Positions 26,849 through 36,668 of a stretch of DNA of 64,000 nucleotides are shown here, one piece after another. Positions within the stretch are counted from its first letter, which is position 1; the number at the start of each line of letters is the position of its first letter. The position numbers and the translations under genes are program-made. The notes below the pieces were generated by a model, which was given only the letters and a program-made list of their open reading frames with translations, did not search any database and was not told where the DNA came from. This DNA comes from Legionella tucsonensis (lineage in GTDB: Bacteria; Pseudomonadota; Gammaproteobacteria; Legionellales; Legionellaceae), in assembly GCF_001468035.1 (NCBI RefSeq), contig NZ_LNZA01000001.1:2210231-2274230 (forward strand), given 5' to 3'.

Positions 26849-28198
26849 TTATGAGTGTGTCGGCATAGAAGAAACATCATACTTCGGTTCCGAACGATCA
26901 ACATAAGCATTAACCAGTCCAGTCAAAAATCCGATCTTATCTGACATAGAAAGATCTGCTGATAAAACCCCTCGGGTAATGCCTTCAAATACTTGTGTCA
27001 GTGGAGTTTGTATGCGTTTTTCTGATTTATCCTTCTGAGTAGAAAATTGACTCTCAAGAGCATGACTCATTCCTCGAATTATTGGATAAACAATGGCCGG
27101 AACTAACTGCAATACCTCCCCGTCTTCATCTACAACCTCTGCTGTTTGTCTTCTAAGACAAGCTAGATTACTTCTGTTTTGCTGGAAAAAATTAATAGCC
27201 TTTGATTTTGTAACTTCATTTGATTTTGTAACTTTCTGTGGCTTTGTAGCTTCCTGTATTTTTGCGGCCTCATGGCTTCTAGTAAAGTTAACTTCCAACC
27301 AATTGACTAAGCGAGAAGGATTCTCCGTGTGAAAACAAAATTTACTATGGGTACACTCGTCTTTGATACTGTGACCTTTTTCAATACGAGCAACATGGTT
27401 ATTAACAATGAAGTACTCTCGTGTTGCTGTAAAAGAAGGCAAAATAGCACCTGGATAAATAATAAAATTATAACCTAACTGCGCTGCTAACAACATAATA
27501 GAAGGGCTTTCTTCTTTGATATAGCTTCGAGAACGTTCAGCCCATACTCCACGGTCTCCTTCTTCTTTACAATGGCGCTTCACATAATCATCGGCTGAGG
27601 CATCAACAGCTACGCTAAGGCCTTCTACATTGTCATAATGAGGTAATATGTCTTTTAATGTTTTATCAAAATCACGCTGAGTAATCCACGTATGCCAACG
27701 AACGATCTCGAAATTCTTTCCTTGTTGTAAAGCGAGTTGATTGATAATAGAAATTTTTTTATCCATTGAAACACCAGGATACAGCTCGTGGAACTCACTA
27801 ACAGTCGTACCTAAAGGAACTAGGAAAGCAGCTAAATTATTCTCAAAATACGATTCACCTTCTTCCAAAGCCAGCTTATTAAGAGTCGCTTCTTCGCCAG
27901 GAGAAAAAGTCTTATCCCTAAGATTGTGCCAATAAATTTCATCAGCAATTAAAAAAGTTGTTTTACCTTTAGGACCAGAATAATCAATAGGAGTTTGATG
28001 CGTAGCAACAGCTTGTTGCACGATAGCTCCTAAATAGTCACCGGCACAAAACTCATTTCCTTTAATACTTAAAAGGACTAAATCTTTTGTAGTCTTTAGA
28101 GATGGAAAACGACTTTTACTATTATCTTTTTTATTTGCTGGATCAAAGCTTGCAGTAACAATTTTACCGTCTTTGGGACCTTTAACTTTTTTTGGCAT
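26849..28198 (-). CDS. tRNA-dependent cyclodipeptide synthase (CDPS), extended form
   Basis: Residues ~38-260 of 449 carry the CDPS pattern. LLSIKGNEFCAGDYLGAIV gives catalytic Ser44, TTFLIADEIYWHNLR is the class-specific strand, RSYIKEESP gives Tyr226 and Glu230 (Y-x3-E as in known CDPSs), and FIIYPG gives Tyr248. CDPSs use two aminoacyl-tRNAs to make cyclodipeptides. The fold is that of class Ic aminoacyl-tRNA synthetases without a Rossmann ATP site. The ~190 C-terminal residues, including a short V-T-K-S repeat (~327-345), are extra and unassigned. No P450 or oxidase tailoring gene is adjacent. AAGGA lies ~9 bases before the ATG. The product cannot be predicted. Confidence 0.7.
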   Translation of the reverse strand: MPKKVKGPKDGKIVTASFDPANKKDNSKSRFPSLKTTKDLVLLSIKGNEFCAGDYLGAIVQQAVATHQTPIDYSGPKGKTTFLIADEIYWHNLRDKTFSPGEEATLNKLALEEGESYFENNLAAFLVPLGTTVSEFHELYPGVSMDKKISIINQLALQQGKNFEIVRWHTWITQRDFDKTLKDILPHYDNVEGLSVAVDASADDYVKRHCKEEGDRGVWAERSRSYIKEESPSIMLLAAQLGYNFIIYPGAILPSFTATREYFIVNNHVARIEKGHSIKDECTHSKFCFHTENPSRLVNWLEVNFTRSHEAAKIQEATKPQKVTKSNEVTKSKAINFFQQNRSNLACLRRQTAEVVDEDGEVLQLVPAIVYPIIRGMSHALESQFSTQKDKSEKRIQTPLTQVFEGITRGVLSADLSMSDKIGFLTGLVNAYVDRSEPKYDVSSMPTHS

Positions 28199-28569
28199 TT
28201 ACTTATTTCCTTCGCATTTATTTTATTTCTTTTGTACGCTAGCAATTCATGCATATATTTTAAATTATTTAAAATTAGTATATTACGTACTTAAATTACT
28301 ATTTTTTAGATTATTAAAATCAAAAACCACTAAATTTCCAAGCGAAAATATAGCCATAGTATAATCCATTTTGAAGAAAAAATAACCATTTTTTCCATAA
28401 ATAGTTTATAATATTTTCACACAATACTTATAAGAGACAGATCATTTTGGACGGTTTACTATACTCTTCGACGAGTAAGTCCATTAATATACTGTCTGCA
28501 CTAGTTACAACAATATTTTTACTTAATAATGCATCAGTTTGCTTATTAAGATTATTTATACGGTGAAAA
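28199..28569. promoter_or_regulatory. Divergent promoter region, very AT-rich
   Basis: This lies between the CDPS and histidine kinase genes and must hold both promoters. No repeat, RNA gene or operator was recognised. Confidence 0.3.
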
Positions 28570-30261
28570 ATGGATTCTGAAAAAATAAAAGAGTTACACG
28601 AAATTGTTAATCGAAAAAACGCGGAAATTCATCAATTAACTCTCGCTCTTGAAGAAGAAAAATTAAAGTTTAAAAATGAATTACAAGCTGTTCATAATTA
28701 TTATGAAAATATAATTGCTTTAATGCCAGGACATGTTTATTGGTTAGATAAGAATAACGTATTTTTAGGGTGTAATGATGCGCAAGCTAAAAGTGCACGC
28801 TTGAAATCAAGAAAAGATATCGTTGGAAAAACCAATTACGACATGCCATGGAAAGATCAGGCAGAAGAATTAAATAAACTCAATACATTAGTAATGGAAA
28901 CTGGCATACCACATACGGCTGAAGAATATGCGATTATGGCTAATGGAATGGGAATTTATTATTCCCAAAAAGTCCCTTTGCGCAATCAAAAAAATGAGAT
29001 TATTGGCGTTTTAGGCATTTCTCTAGATATCACAGAGCGCAAAAAAATGGAAGTCGCATTGCGTCGTGCCAAGGAAAACGCAGAAGTTGCCAACCAGGCG
29101 AAAACTGAGTTTATAGAGAATATGAGCCATGATATTTATACCCCATTAAGCGGTATTGTTGGGATGTCACGACTTTTAGAAGAGAAAGCCGAAGATCCTG
29201 AAAGAAAACAATATGCGCGCTGGATTCATGAAAGTAGCGAACAATTACTGGATTTGCTCAACGGTGTAATGGAAATCGTTACGGCAGATAACCTCAGAGA
29301 AAGTGATGTACATGAGGAGTTATTTGAATTACGCAAGAACATTAAAGATATTGCACATCTTGTGCAACCAACTCTGGAAATGAAGAAAATACAATTGAAT
29401 ATTGAGATTGATGAAACAACACCAAATAGTTTTATCACTGATGGTACAAAGTTACATCGAGTTCTGTTAAATCTTGTTGGAAATGCGATTAAATTCACTG
29501 ACACCGGTGTTGTTACAATTAAAGTAGAAACCCTTTCTTATGAAAATAGTTATGCCCAACTCCGATTTAGTGTAATCGATACAGGAATTGGTATACCTCC
29601 TGAATTAAAAAACAAGATTTTTGATCGTTTCTTTCGCGCTATTCCTTCTTATAAAAGCCAGCATAGCGGTTATGGTGTTGGTCTTCATGTGGCACAAAAA
29701 TACCTAAGTCTATTAGGTGGAGAAATAAATCTAGAAAGTGAAGTTGGAAAAGGCTCCTCTTTTTATTTTACCCTTACAATGAAAATTGGATACAATGAGA
29801 GTAATTCCTCTCTCTGTAGAGCCAGCGAAACTAAATTACAGCAAGAGGAAACAGAATTTAGTTCACCGCTAATTTTACTCGTAGAAGATAATATTATCTC
29901 TCTGCATATGCTTGAAAATGTTGCAGAGCATGCTAAATATCAATTCTTTTCAGCGATTGATGGTGAACATGCTTTAGAGCTTCTGGAAACAAATGATTTT
30001 GACTTAATCATTACTGATATAGGCATAACCGGCATTGCAGATAAAAACCTCATTCAGTGTATTCGCGAGCTGGAAAAACAAACGCAGAAAAATCCCATCC
30101 CAATTATTGGCCTAACTACCAATACTTCAGGTAAAGTAGAAAATGAACTTTTGCGTTCTGAAATGAATAAAGTATTGACCAAACCCATTCATTTAAAAAT
30201 GCTACAGGAGGTAGTCAATGGACTCAATTTATCCTCTACAAAAGAAAACAATTTTAACTAA
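28570..30261 (+). CDS. Cytosolic PAS hybrid sensor histidine kinase
   Basis: The 563-residue protein begins with a coiled coil (1-40). A PAS domain (~42-157) ends in the PAC sequence IIGVLGISLDITERKK. The HisKA dimerisation domain has FIENMSHDIYTPLSGIVGMS with His187. The ATPase domain follows with NLVGNAIKFTD (N-box), DTGIGIPPE (G1) and YGVGLHVAQ (G2). The C-terminal receiver (~430-555) begins ILLVEDN and has phosphoacceptor Asp483 in LIITDIG and a TKP motif. There are no membrane helices, so it senses a cytosolic signal. No partner regulator is adjacent. Confidence 0.9.
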   Translation: MDSEKIKELHEIVNRKNAEIHQLTLALEEEKLKFKNELQAVHNYYENIIALMPGHVYWLDKNNVFLGCNDAQAKSARLKSRKDIVGKTNYDMPWKDQAEELNKLNTLVMETGIPHTAEEYAIMANGMGIYYSQKVPLRNQKNEIIGVLGISLDITERKKMEVALRRAKENAEVANQAKTEFIENMSHDIYTPLSGIVGMSRLLEEKAEDPERKQYARWIHESSEQLLDLLNGVMEIVTADNLRESDVHEELFELRKNIKDIAHLVQPTLEMKKIQLNIEIDETTPNSFITDGTKLHRVLLNLVGNAIKFTDTGVVTIKVETLSYENSYAQLRFSVIDTGIGIPPELKNKIFDRFFRAIPSYKSQHSGYGVGLHVAQKYLSLLGGEINLESEVGKGSSFYFTLTMKIGYNESNSSLCRASETKLQQEETEFSSPLILLVEDNIISLHMLENVAEHAKYQFFSAIDGEHALELLETNDFDLIITDIGITGIADKNLIQCIRELEKQTQKNPIPIIGLTTNTSGKVENELLRSEMNKVLTKPIHLKMLQEVVNGLNLSSTKENNFN

Positions 30262-30306
30262 AAATATTCTAGGGTCTGCCCAAAGGACCCTAGAATATTT
30301 TTAGTT
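30256..30306. terminator. Strong bidirectional terminator
   Basis: A perfect 21-bp stem (AACTAAAAATATTCTAGGGT… at 30256-30276 with its complement at 30286-30306) with a 9-base loop overlaps the stop codons of both convergent genes. AT-rich outer stem arms give T-tracts on both strands. Confidence 0.85.
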
Positions 30307-30616
30307 ATGGTGTTTCGAAGTAATTTGGATCTAAAGGATAACAAACCCAACTTAACAATGAACCATTATAATTAACTTCAAGTGTTGAGGTATTTAAAGC
30401 AGATAACTCAGGTTGCTTATCTATATAACACACTTGACGTTCCCCATTTACGCTTACATAGTAATAAGAGGTTGTGGTTGCATAATCATTTGGCACAAAG
30501 TAAATATCGCCTTGTTTTTCCAAGATAATGGGTTGGCCAGTAATTATTATTTTTTCTGCGTAGGAAACTGCATTAAGCATTGTAAGCGAACAAATAACTA
30601 CTAATAATTTTTTCAT
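30305..30616 (-). CDS. Small secreted protein of unknown function
   Basis: Start at 30616 gives 103 residues with a signal peptide (MKKLLVVICSLTMLNAVSYA); an upstream in-frame codon at 30652 would put 12 residues before it and is unlikely. The mature part has two cysteines (QVCYIDK and SWVCYPL) that may form a disulfide, and Tyr-rich beta-like segments. Probably periplasmic or secreted. No family recognised. Confidence 0.6.
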   Translation of the reverse strand: MKKLLVVICSLTMLNAVSYAEKIIITGQPIILEKQGDIYFVPNDYATTTSYYYVSVNGERQVCYIDKQPELSALNTSTLEVNYNGSLLSWVCYPLDPNYFETP

Positions 30617-30903
30617 AATAATTTCACTCCATGAAATAATTTTGCTCGACATAATTAATTATAGAACAGTAATAATATTCCTTAATTTCATATATGGATG
30701 CAATGACCTGTACTCCTCTCTCAGTCAACTGATTAAAACTCCACTATCCAAATTGTAGACTATTCATGCAAAATTTCAGGATTTCAGAGGAAAGATTATA
30801 GGCTTGTGCTTTTTGGTGTTTTGTACTCTAAGAAAGATTATAATCCTTTAATCACTGCTTGCATTTATGACACACTGTCACTTAATTTTAAAAGGAATAT
30901 TAT

Positions 30904-32073
30904 ATGAGTACGATAGATTGGCTAACAAAACTTATAGCCTTCGATACTACCTCACGCAATTCCAACTTATCTCTAATAGAAACTCTGGCGAATACTTTGA
31001 ATGACTATCAGATTAATCCCATATTAATCTATGATGACAAAAGGGTTAAAGCAAATTTACTCGCATCTATACCCGATCATCATGGTCGATTTGAGGGAGG
31101 ACTTATTTTGTCGGGTCATACAGATGTAGTACCTGTTGATGGACAAACTTGGAGTAGCAATCCATTTCAAGCAACGATTAAAGACAAGAAAATATATGGG
31201 CGAGGTGCATGTGACATGAAAGGTTTCATTGCAGTGGTTATGAACCTTATTCCCCAATTGAAAGCACTTAACCTCAAATTCCCCGTGCATTTTGCTTTTT
31301 CATATGATGAAGAAATTGGTTGCCTTGGCGCGCCAAGTCTTATAGAGAAAATGACTCAACTAAATTATAAACCCAAAGCATGTATTGTAGGCGAACCAAC
31401 CTCTATGCAACCTGTAATAGGGCATAAAGGAATACAATGCTATCGCTGTCAAATTCACGGCGTAGCTGCTCATTCATCACTAACCCCCGAAGGGTGTAAT
31501 GCAATAGAGCATGCCGCATCATTTATTACTTATCTTCGTAAAATGGCTCACCAGTTTCAATCTCAAGGACATCGAGATGAGTCATATGATGTACCTTACA
31601 CTACGGTATCCACCAACCTCATTCAGGGTGGAAATGCTTATAATACGATTCCAAGTTTGTGTGAGTTTGTTTTTGAAATTAGAAACTTGGTGGTTGATAC
31701 CCCAGATCAACTTTATCAACAAATAGTTGATTTCATAGATACAGAACTACTACCTACGCTACGTAAAGAACAAGTAAACACGAATGTGGTTTTGGAAGTC
31801 CTCGCTAAAGCACCTGGACTGGATACTCCCCCCTCAGAATCAATTGTTCGCGCGGCCCAGTCAATTTGTCAAAATGAAAAAAAATTAAAAGTTGCTTATG
31901 CCACGGAAGCAGGTTTATTTCAACAAGAGAAAATACCCACTATTGTTTGCGGTCCAGGTAGCATTGAGCAGGCTCATCGTGCTAATGAATTCGTAGCACT
32001 TGAGCAACTCCATCAGTGCGAACAATTCATTATCAAAATGCTGCAATCCTCATTCCTTAAGAATTCGGAATAA
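30904..32073 (+). CDS. argE: Acetylornithine deacetylase
   Basis: The 389-residue M20-family enzyme removes the acetyl group from N-acetylornithine in arginine synthesis. Metal-site motifs are in order: LSGHTDVVPVDGQTW (His, Asp), GRGACDMKG (Asp), FSYDEEIGCLGA (catalytic and ligand Glu), GEPTSM (Glu), and CGPGSIEQAHRANEF with the last His. Length is normal for ArgE. AAAAGGAATATTAT precedes the ATG. No other arg gene is adjacent. Confidence 0.9.
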   Translation: MSTIDWLTKLIAFDTTSRNSNLSLIETLANTLNDYQINPILIYDDKRVKANLLASIPDHHGRFEGGLILSGHTDVVPVDGQTWSSNPFQATIKDKKIYGRGACDMKGFIAVVMNLIPQLKALNLKFPVHFAFSYDEEIGCLGAPSLIEKMTQLNYKPKACIVGEPTSMQPVIGHKGIQCYRCQIHGVAAHSSLTPEGCNAIEHAASFITYLRKMAHQFQSQGHRDESYDVPYTTVSTNLIQGGNAYNTIPSLCEFVFEIRNLVVDTPDQLYQQIVDFIDTELLPTLRKEQVNTNVVLEVLAKAPGLDTPPSESIVRAAQSICQNEKKLKVAYATEAGLFQQEKIPTIVCGPGSIEQAHRANEFVALEQLHQCEQFIIKMLQSSFLKNSE

Positions 32074-32101
32074 ACAACGAATAATAACTGGATATTATGA
32101 C

Positions 32102-32842
32102 ATGATAATCCTTTATATCCCCTTTCATGAAGAAAATGATCTAATTGCTCATGCACAGCATTGGAAAGAAACGCTTAATGATCAAAACATACTTATCGTC
32201 CAACATGGTAAGCCAATTAACTATAAATTAATGGAACATAAATACCTCACCATCTATGTACTTGCACATGGGATTGATAATTTATTGGAATATTTTCATC
32301 TGGCGAGCAATTGTGCTATTACAAATCAATCTACTCATCTTGGCATTGATAAAATAGCAGAACGCTTTAACTATGATTTTGTTTTTCTACATCATAGGAT
32401 TATAAATATAAAGCTTTATTTTTGTAATAATAAAGGAAATCATCAAGCCATAGCAGAAAAATTCAATAGCCATTTAGTCTTATTCGATGCAGTTATTGAT
32501 TATTATGCCGGGACACTTTTTTCTCCTTCAGCGGATAAAAAAAAGTATTCCTATTACAATGGCAAATGGTATTCCAGCTCAAATGTACGCAAGACGTTAC
32601 GTAAAAGTAGAATATGGCAGGATCCGGATGAGCAAATAAGTATAAAACAACTGAGTATTCTTAATTTTTTGAAAAACACAAAACAAAACCGTATTGATTT
32701 AATGTTTAATAGACAAAAAAAAGCACGCCAAAAACTATTCATGCAAAGAAGAAATGAACATCAAAAATCGGATGCTGAAGAAATGCAAACCACAGAATCA
32801 AACAAGAAAATGCCAATTCATTGCCAACACCAAGGGCGTTAA
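32102..32842 (+). CDS. Unknown protein with caspase-like (clan CD) His/Cys spacing
   Basis: The frame is open from 32000 but overlaps argE; ATG 32102 after CTGGATATT gives 246 residues. No family is firmly recognised. YLTIYVLAHGID (His56) followed 52 residues later by INIKLYFCNNKG (Cys108) and HQAIAEKFNSHL has the strand-His-Gly / strand-Cys layout of clan CD cysteine peptidases such as C14/C80. The C-terminal ~80 residues are basic and helical. It follows argE by 28 bases but is probably functionally separate. Peptidase call is inference. Confidence 0.4.
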   Translation: MIILYIPFHEENDLIAHAQHWKETLNDQNILIVQHGKPINYKLMEHKYLTIYVLAHGIDNLLEYFHLASNCAITNQSTHLGIDKIAERFNYDFVFLHHRIINIKLYFCNNKGNHQAIAEKFNSHLVLFDAVIDYYAGTLFSPSADKKKYSYYNGKWYSSSNVRKTLRKSRIWQDPDEQISIKQLSILNFLKNTKQNRIDLMFNRQKKARQKLFMQRRNEHQKSDAEEMQTTESNKKMPIHCQHQGR

Positions 32843-32949
32843 TTTCAAATGCTTCTGTTGAACACTCTAGGTTAAATTTATTTGCTTGATATGATTCATG
32901 AATTAATTTATAACGGAGTGTAAATTTTTTATAATTATAGGTGTTCATT

Positions 32950-35484
32950 ATGCCAACCATTCGATTCAGAGAAACCCCATTAATCCGTGAAATTTTAACT
33001 ATTTATAAAGAGTTGCAAATAAAAATCATGGACGTCGCTCACACCAGCATCTTTGAAATCCCTATAGAAAACCAAGGTTGGGCCTATACGTTTGGTTTGA
33101 CCTATAAAGAAGGAATTATAGAGGGATTGGAATATCCTCAACCTGGTGGATTATCAAATATAGCCAGGAGAATACAAGAACAATATAATTCAAAAGAAAT
33201 TAAAAACAATTGTGACTACTTTAACTTTGTATACAATACGTGTTTTCAGTACATTGCGGATAATCAAAACCGCTATTTTGGCCGCGCCAATTTGAATGAT
33301 ATTTCACATGGTAAAGTGATAGCCATGATCTTATTGGCTCATCTTTGTCGCCAGGCCTTGGAAAGACCGGTCGAAGAGCAAAATAAATACAAAGAACGAA
33401 TTCAACTTTTTACTGTTGAATTACTAAAGCACAAAGACATCCAAAGTACTAGCAGCCAAGATGATAAACTTCTTTCCTGTAAATCTGCTCTTGAACGTAT
33501 ATTTTCTGCCCCACAACACGACGACTCAATTAATCAGGAAAATAAAATTGAGGCTTATTATCAACACATTGTGGAGACATCGCGAAAATTAAATGAGTTG
33601 CTTGTTGGCATTGATAACCACATGCTGCCGTTATTTAGTGGGCAAAATCAAATTGATGTGATGCATTTGAAGGATCTGTTCAAAAGAGTAGATAAAACTT
33701 CTCTAACTACCACAGAACGAGACGTTATTAATAACCCTTTTGTTACAGAACTATTTGGTCGCTTTGAAATTGCGTTACAAGAAGATGACTATCTTGCACT
33801 TTATAGAGGACTTGATTATCAATTACCTATGGAGGGTAATTTCTTATGGGGGCAGTTTGAAAGAGAGCAACAAGAAAACCTTATTAAGCTATTAAAGTTA
33901 CGAGATAAATTACACGTCTTGCAAAGTGAACTTAAAAAACTTCACGACTTTGCCAGTGGAAACAAAATCAGCTACTTTAATGATTTTATTAAATTGTCCG
34001 AACCCTACTTGAAAGACATTCATCATGTCAAAAGTGAGCTCAATGTTTATTTAGAAAAGTTTGAGGCAGATTGTGGAAAAGTTTATCGTCAGCGCAGTAA
34101 ATCTTCAAGTTCAGCCCGAAGTTTATGGGAACCTTTTTACTTAAATAAACACCCATTAGTTGAAGTAAGAAATCATTTCATCACTGCATCCCAACAAATT
34201 AGCGCAGCATTTGCGAGCATTCCGTTTGATTGCTTTAATGCACTACAAGAATTCAGTAAAGAAGCTAATGCGGTCGTAAAACGTGGATATGTATTATTTG
34301 GCGCCGAATTTGATGTGAGAGATAGCGACTTTCAATCTGATATTTCACGGGCACAAGCAAAAGAATTGAACCGACAAGCAGAGCTTATTTTAATAAAGCA
34401 AAAAAGTATCTTAGCCGAGTATGATGAGCTGCTTCAACAAGCACAGCAATCTCAGGATGAAACAATAAAAAAGCTGATTGATATTCTGCATCGTCGGCGC
34501 GCTGTCGTTGCACAAATCATCCAGGCTATTGAATTTCAAACTCATGATGTTGCCGAAGAGGAGGGTTTTGTTCTTATTGAGAGCAGTAATTTTGAAACCA
34601 AAATGCTTGAAGAAGAACATCAAACTGCCGGTTTTTTTCAAATTATTAGAAACTACTTATCTCGCCCATCAGTGAGTGCCCTTGAATATACTGCTTTAAA
34701 AAGTGAACTTCAAGAACTAAGTATCGAATTAGAGGAAACCCAAGAAGCAAACTCACGCTTGCAACAACTCAATCAAAAAAAAGAAGAGGCTCTTTCGCTA
34801 CAAGATCAAGAGATTCAAACTCTTATTGCTGAAGTACAAAGAAAAAATGAGAAATTGGAACTTGTTGCAGCTATTGCAAGCACCTCAACATTAGATGCAC
34901 ATAATTTTCGATTATTGATGAGGCGCATTACAAACAATCAAACGGCCCAAGTAAAAGAATTATTAAGTATAGTAAATAATGTTGAAGCAATTATTCAACA
35001 AGGACGACTTTATAAAAAAGCTTATGAGACAAAAGCTGGCCAATACGATAATTCATTCTTTTTTAGTCATAATGATAACGGTAAAAGACATGCACGCAAG
35101 GTTATAAATGCCTGGGAACGTGATTTGCGCTCAATTATGAATGAAGCCATTACTCAAGCACTCGAAAAAGGAGAAAATATGGATGGAGCAATAATCCATG
35201 CGTTCACCCAATCTCTTTCTGAGTCGTTAGTAGATTCAATCGAGAATTTAATCATTAATGAAGATTACAGCAGCTATAAACAACATTCTTTTCGCAATTA
35301 TCTACGTTATTTTCACCAACAGCTCATTACCAATGGACAATTAAATGAAAGTTTAGCTGCTGAAGGCAATCCGATTAAAAATGTTAATGCAATTTTTGCA
35401 ACAGTCAATGGTTCATTTGATAAAACAAAATTAGAAGAATTTGAGCAGTCTATAAAAGATTATAAACCATTCAGCATAATCTAA
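32950..35484 (+). CDS. Large coiled-coil protein, candidate effector
   Basis: The ATG at 32950 with AGGTG ~8 bases upstream gives 844 residues; an upstream GTG at 32941 is less likely. No signal peptide or membrane segment. The N-terminal ~180 residues are globular, followed by long helices. A strong coiled coil lies at ~600-670 (SELQELSIELEETQEANSRLQQLNQKKEE). The C-terminal ~170 residues are helical with an Asn-rich patch. No catalytic motif seen. Large coiled-coil proteins of this kind are common among Legionella effectors; the role is inferred. Confidence 0.6.
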   Translation: MPTIRFRETPLIREILTIYKELQIKIMDVAHTSIFEIPIENQGWAYTFGLTYKEGIIEGLEYPQPGGLSNIARRIQEQYNSKEIKNNCDYFNFVYNTCFQYIADNQNRYFGRANLNDISHGKVIAMILLAHLCRQALERPVEEQNKYKERIQLFTVELLKHKDIQSTSSQDDKLLSCKSALERIFSAPQHDDSINQENKIEAYYQHIVETSRKLNELLVGIDNHMLPLFSGQNQIDVMHLKDLFKRVDKTSLTTTERDVINNPFVTELFGRFEIALQEDDYLALYRGLDYQLPMEGNFLWGQFEREQQENLIKLLKLRDKLHVLQSELKKLHDFASGNKISYFNDFIKLSEPYLKDIHHVKSELNVYLEKFEADCGKVYRQRSKSSSSARSLWEPFYLNKHPLVEVRNHFITASQQISAAFASIPFDCFNALQEFSKEANAVVKRGYVLFGAEFDVRDSDFQSDISRAQAKELNRQAELILIKQKSILAEYDELLQQAQQSQDETIKKLIDILHRRRAVVAQIIQAIEFQTHDVAEEEGFVLIESSNFETKMLEEEHQTAGFFQIIRNYLSRPSVSALEYTALKSELQELSIELEETQEANSRLQQLNQKKEEALSLQDQEIQTLIAEVQRKNEKLELVAAIASTSTLDAHNFRLLMRRITNNQTAQVKELLSIVNNVEAIIQQGRLYKKAYETKAGQYDNSFFFSHNDNGKRHARKVINAWERDLRSIMNEAITQALEKGENMDGAIIHAFTQSLSESLVDSIENLIINEDYSSYKQHSFRNYLRYFHQQLITNGQLNESLAAEGNPIKNVNAIFATVNGSFDKTKLEEFEQSIKDYKPFSII

Positions 35485-35578
35485 GCAGAACGAATTAAAT
35501 ATTAAAATCAGTCAGTCACGTGGCTTGACTGTAAACAATTTTATAATATAAGTTTTTTTAAAGTTGATTGATAGCAAT

Positions 35579-35597
35579 TCGAACCTATGGCCAAGAG
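35579..35597. repeat. tRNA-Lys-like 19-bp fragment
   Basis: TCGAACCTATGGCCAAGAG matches 18 of 19 bases of the tRNA-Lys(CTT) gene at 39233-39251 (T-arm to variable region), in the same orientation. TTGATAG just upstream also matches the sequence after the tRNA. It could be a decayed attachment-site copy or chance; no integrase gene is present. Confidence 0.35.
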
Positions 35598-35758
35598 TAT
35601 ATGTAAATGCTTAATCAATCATTATGGGTAATAAAGTGCAATATATAGGGCAGAGCCATTTCTTCCCCTATTTTTCATCAATTTGCTTTCAATAAGAAAA
35701 ACAAATGGTCATTTTGATTGAAATAACAACATAATTTGGATATAATTTTCCGGGACTT

Positions 35759-36454
35759 ATGGGAGATAGAGTGATAATGAAATATAAGGTTCAAAACAAT
35801 CAAGTACTGGATTTTTGTATGTCGGTAGAATTGAGTGACTGTCAAGACATAATTTTATATTCACCTGTATATAACAAAAAAGCAAAAGAAATTTATTATA
35901 ACAAAGCTGATTTCACCAATATAAATTCTAGTAATAAAGAACTCTTAGATGCACATAGTTTTTTTAATGATTCTCGTCCAGCCGTTGCTGTTTTTAAACT
36001 GGGCGGGGGTGTATTTCATTACTTTATGGTTCAAAAAGAATGCGTAAATAATCGGAGCTTCTACCGTGTTTTACAAGCTTATGATGGGGAGTACTCCCTG
36101 CAAGACTGGTTGCAAACGGATAGAAAATGGAGCACCGATGCCAAGGAAAAATTCGGTAAAGGGCAATGGCTATCCCAGGATCAAATGCAAGAATTCATTC
36201 TTAATTTAAAAGAAATTTGTCAAGGTAATCAAGAAGCTTATTTCAGCAATTTTGGTGTAAAAACTACTTTTACGGATTCTGTCTTTATTTCTGTAAATCA
36301 TTTTTTAAAGAAATTCGATTGCCAGGAACACATTACCGTTACATTGAATCCTCACACTCAGGTACACTCTACATTAGTAGAAAACAGCATGTTTGCAAAA
36401 CCTGAATTTGAAAACAAATCGTATAATACTCCACAGATAAACTATCCCCTGTGA
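35759..36454 (+). CDS. Unknown 231-residue protein, papain-like features
   Basis: No firm family. The segment AVFKLGGGVFHYFMVQ followed by FYRVLQAYDGEYSLQDWLQ resembles the His strand and following Q…(S/Y)SLxxWL pattern also seen in the protein at 51560-52468, suggestive of a papain-like cysteine-protease fold. A catalytic Cys is not obvious (Cys20 and Cys28 are candidates). The start is uncertain: ATG 35759 lacks a ribosome site, GTG 35771 and ATG 35777 follow GGGAG. Confidence 0.45.
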   Translation: MGDRVIMKYKVQNNQVLDFCMSVELSDCQDIILYSPVYNKKAKEIYYNKADFTNINSSNKELLDAHSFFNDSRPAVAVFKLGGGVFHYFMVQKECVNNRSFYRVLQAYDGEYSLQDWLQTDRKWSTDAKEKFGKGQWLSQDQMQEFILNLKEICQGNQEAYFSNFGVKTTFTDSVFISVNHFLKKFDCQEHITVTLNPHTQVHSTLVENSMFAKPEFENKSYNTPQINYPL

Positions 36455-36668
36455 GAAAAAACTGTGAAAAAGGATCGTCCTTTCCACGATTGAATTATTG
36501 TACTTCAGGGAAAGTATTGAAATCGAATAAAGAAATATATCTATTTCAACTCTATTAACCGAAAGTAAACTACGTTCTAATCAATGGGCTGACAATGTGA
36601 TTATGAAGCTCTTGCTCGTGATCTTTTCGTCAGTGATTATTTCGGTAGATGTTCATGGACAAACTTTT

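Noticed and set aside
36470-36500. AAAGGA-TCG-TCCTTT hairpin as terminator
   Set aside because: The stem is only 6 bp and lies ~200 bases from the dehydratase stop; it was too weak to list.
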